Assembly (NCBI RefSeq): GCF_003933235.1
Contig: NZ_RWJI01000001.1
Span: 61,001-125,000 of the forward strand
Source: Sphingorhabdus wooponensis
Lineage (GTDB): Bacteria > Pseudomonadota > Alphaproteobacteria > Sphingomonadales > Sphingomonadaceae
Reading direction: 5' to 3'
Length of the DNA: 64,000 nt
Shown here: piece after piece, positions 62,653 to 64,000 of the stretch
Layout of the letters: each line of letters opens with the position of its first letter
Position numbering within the stretch: the stretch's first letter is position 1
Made by a program: the position numbers and the translations under genes
The notes under the pieces: generated by a model
Databases searched by the model: none
Told to the model about the DNA's origin: nothing
What the model saw: only the letters and a program-made list of their open reading frames with translations

Positions 62653-63513
62653 TTAAACGCTTGAAACCAACGCTTGGGCAAAAGACGTGCCTGTATCGGA
62701 TGCGAAGCGCAGGAATAAGGATGGTTCTATCAGTTCCAGCTCCATCAGGCGGAAAACGCCATCACCATCGCGCAATATGTCGACCCGTGCATAAGCCAGC
62801 GTGCCGGTCTTGGTAATCTCGGCTGTGGCGGCCAGGGCGCGCTCGGCCAGCATCAGCGCGCCGTCGGGAGCACTGACGGCCTCTTCCCGACCACCATATT
62901 GTTCTTGAACGCGAAAGTCGCCTGTGGCGGGGCGTTTGAGGATGGAATGGCTGAAGGCCCCAGCGAAATAGAAGAGCGAATATTCGCCCTCTTCGGCAAT
63001 ATTAGGCACATAAGGCTGGATCATCATGCGCTGGCCAGCGACCGAATCCGGCACCATATCATTCCGTTCCAACCGGTAAGTACCGTCTGCTCCGCCCGAT
63101 ATCGGTGGCTTGACGACTAGCGATTCAACATTGAAGGTTTTCCGGGCGTCTTCAAGTGCGACCCTGTCGAGTAGCGGACACAATATGGTTGGCACTGATG
63201 GAATGCCGGCTGCGTCTAATTCAGCCAGATAGGCCTTGTCGCTGTTCCACCGCAATATGCTGACTGGGTTCCGCACGGGCGCATTTCCGGCCTCTAATTG
63301 GTCGAGCAAGCCAAACCAGCGCGGGCAATCGCGCGGATAGCCCCAAGCCAATAAGGGCGTGACAAGGTCAAAGCCGCTAAAGTCGTCTGCCTTGGTCCAA
63401 TCTATGAAAATAGCGTTGTCGCCTAACAAACGCGTATAATCGGCTCTTATATGCGACCAATCTTCTTCATATTCCGGCGTTGGGCATAATATGGCGATAC
63501 GAAGACCGCTCAT
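62653..63513 (-). CDS. ATP-grasp domain protein
   Basis: A 286-residue ATP-grasp fold enzyme. RIAILCPTPEYEEDWSHIRADYTRLL is the N-terminal pre-ATP domain; SLVVKPPISGGADGTYRLER is the Gly-rich ATP loop; MMIQPYVPNIAEEGEYSLFYFAG and the final FRLMELELIEPSLFLRF hold the metal-binding acidic residues (E-L-E-x-I-E-P). It resembles glutathione synthetase/RimK-like ligases that join a carboxylate to an amine; the substrates are unknown. ATG 63513 overlaps the EVE-domain stop as ATGA, so the two proteins are made together. Confidence 0.9.
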   Translation of the reverse strand: MSGLRIAILCPTPEYEEDWSHIRADYTRLLGDNAIFIDWTKADDFSGFDLVTPLLAWGYPRDCPRWFGLLDQLEAGNAPVRNPVSILRWNSDKAYLAELDAAGIPSVPTILCPLLDRVALEDARKTFNVESLVVKPPISGGADGTYRLERNDMVPDSVAGQRMMIQPYVPNIAEEGEYSLFYFAGAFSHSILKRPATGDFRVQEQYGGREEAVSAPDGALMLAERALAATAEITKTGTLAYARVDILRDGDGVFRLMELELIEPSLFLRFASDTGTSFAQALVSSV

Positions 63514-63926
63514 TCGCCCGCCATCTTCAATATTTCTTTCCACTCGGCTGGGCGGACTGGGGCGACGGACAGGCGCGACTGCCGCAACATTTCCATTTCG
63601 GCCAAATTCGGGTTCGCCTTAATCGCCTTCAACGTCACGGGCTGCTTTAATTTATGTGCAGGTTTAACCTTCACCGCAACGAAGCGGGCCTTTTCATCGG
63701 TGGGATCAATGAAATGTTCTTGGCTGATTGTGATGATGGCCACAATCTCCAGCCCGATATTACTGTGGTAGAAAAATGCCTCGTCGCCGACCTTCATCGT
63801 CCGCAAGTTATTCGCGGCGCTATAATTGCGCACGCCGTCCCATGTGCCTTCGCCCTCAGCCACCAGATCGTCATAGCTATAAACGTCTGGTTCCGATTTC
63901 ATGAGCCAATATTGTTTTGCCACCAT
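63510..63926 (-). CDS. EVE domain protein
   Basis: A 138-residue stand-alone EVE (PUA-like) protein. QYWLMKSEPDVYSYDDLVAEGEGTWDGVRNYSAANNLRTMKVGDEAFFYHSN is the family signature with the aromatic cage, and FVAVKVKPAHKLKQPVTLKAIKANPNLAEM follows. EVE domains bind modified bases in DNA or RNA. The Trp-containing WDGVRNY segment is intact. Genes next to it are metabolic, not restriction-related, so RNA modification or damage recognition is more likely than defence. It is the first gene of a two-gene operon with the ATP-grasp protein. Confidence 0.95.
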   Translation of the reverse strand: MVAKQYWLMKSEPDVYSYDDLVAEGEGTWDGVRNYSAANNLRTMKVGDEAFFYHSNIGLEIVAIITISQEHFIDPTDEKARFVAVKVKPAHKLKQPVTLKAIKANPNLAEMEMLRQSRLSVAPVRPAEWKEILKMAGE

Positions 63927-64000
63927 CCACTCCTTTTCGCTGGCAAGCCTTTACGGCAGGCTATATTGCGCTGTCCATGACAGTTATGCCCATAATCTCA

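Noticed and set aside
63510..63926. EVE protein as part of a restriction or phage-defence island
   Set aside because: No methylase, nuclease or other defence gene is nearby; neighbours are metabolic and stress genes.
63977..64000. Possible start of another gene (ATG ACA GTT ATG CCC) at the right edge
   Set aside because: Only eight codons are visible and there is no clear ribosome-binding site, so it cannot be supported.

Overview
The window reads as a chromosomal segment of a free-living alphaproteobacterium, most likely an aerobic sphingomonad (Sphingomonadales). The basis is family content and gene order rather than a database match: lptC-lptA-lptB-rpoN, a DUF1476/BolA/monothiol-glutaredoxin run, a full suf operon headed by an Rrf2 regulator, a CrtZ carotenoid hydroxylase, DUF3572, YdcH and CsbD small proteins, and many acyl-CoA enzymes. 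Coding density is very high, genes often overlap by 1-4 bases, and base composition looks even. I see no insertion sequence, prophage, integrase, CRISPR array, rRNA or tRNA.

Layout. 1-5.8 kb: a cut-off HAD-IB phosphatase, a MobA-like nucleotidyltransferase, sigma-54 and the LPS-export genes lptB/A/C, then a short RNase D. 6-7.9 kb: a two-domain cold-shock protein, Dps and ribosomal protein L33 (55 codons). 8-10.6 kb: a tight four-gene operon (DUF3572, HAD, RidA, FemAB/GNAT-like). 10.6-22.3 kb: a ten-gene acyl-CoA catabolic cluster (acyl-CoA dehydrogenase, two crotonases, acyl-CoA synthetase, aldehyde dehydrogenase, thiolase, HSD10-like SDR, TetR regulator, CaiB-type CoA transferase, thiolase-like protein). 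22.3-31.9 kb: mixed housekeeping and envelope genes (thrS, uvrB, DUF305, TSUP permease, lipoproteins, serine hydrolase, M20 amidohydrolase, HNH protein). 31.9-37.4 kb: TerC, YdcH, dapD, a pyrimidine-nucleotidase-like HAD and a subtilisin-type lipoprotein. 37.4-42.9 kb: the suf operon on the minus strand (rrf2-sufB-sufC-sufD-sufS-sufT-sufA). 42.9-47.9 kb: glpD, YeiH, an MFS permease and zeta subunit/BolA/GrxD. 47.9-56 kb: quinone oxidoreductase, leuC-small membrane protein-leuD, crtZ, YbaN, semialdehyde dehydrogenase, APC permease and a tandem universal stress protein. 56-64 kb: GNAT, SMP-30 lactonase, VIT1-like transporter, HAD, two-subunit 3-oxoacid CoA-transferase, serine hydrolase, GST, CsbD, ATP-grasp and EVE proteins.

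How the parts work together. The 10.6-22.3 kb block encodes a nearly complete route from an aldehyde or carboxylic acid through CoA activation, dehydrogenation, hydration, a second oxidation and thiolysis. It carries its own TetR regulator. A related 18-20 bp palindrome lies before the acyl-CoA dehydrogenase and thiolase genes, and a degenerate copy lies in the divergent CoA-transferase/thiolase-like promoter, so one regulon is likely. The suf operon probably autoregulates through a 33-bp dyad just before the rrf2 start codon. The universal stress protein has a perfect FNR/FixK-type box.

The signal I find least explained by known features is an 82-nt, bulge-free imperfect hairpin at 17832-17913. 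All seven of its non-Watson-Crick-but-pairing positions are G-U in the plus-strand RNA, with no A-C, which points to selection on an RNA. I do not see a clearly novel multi-gene defence or mobile system in this window.
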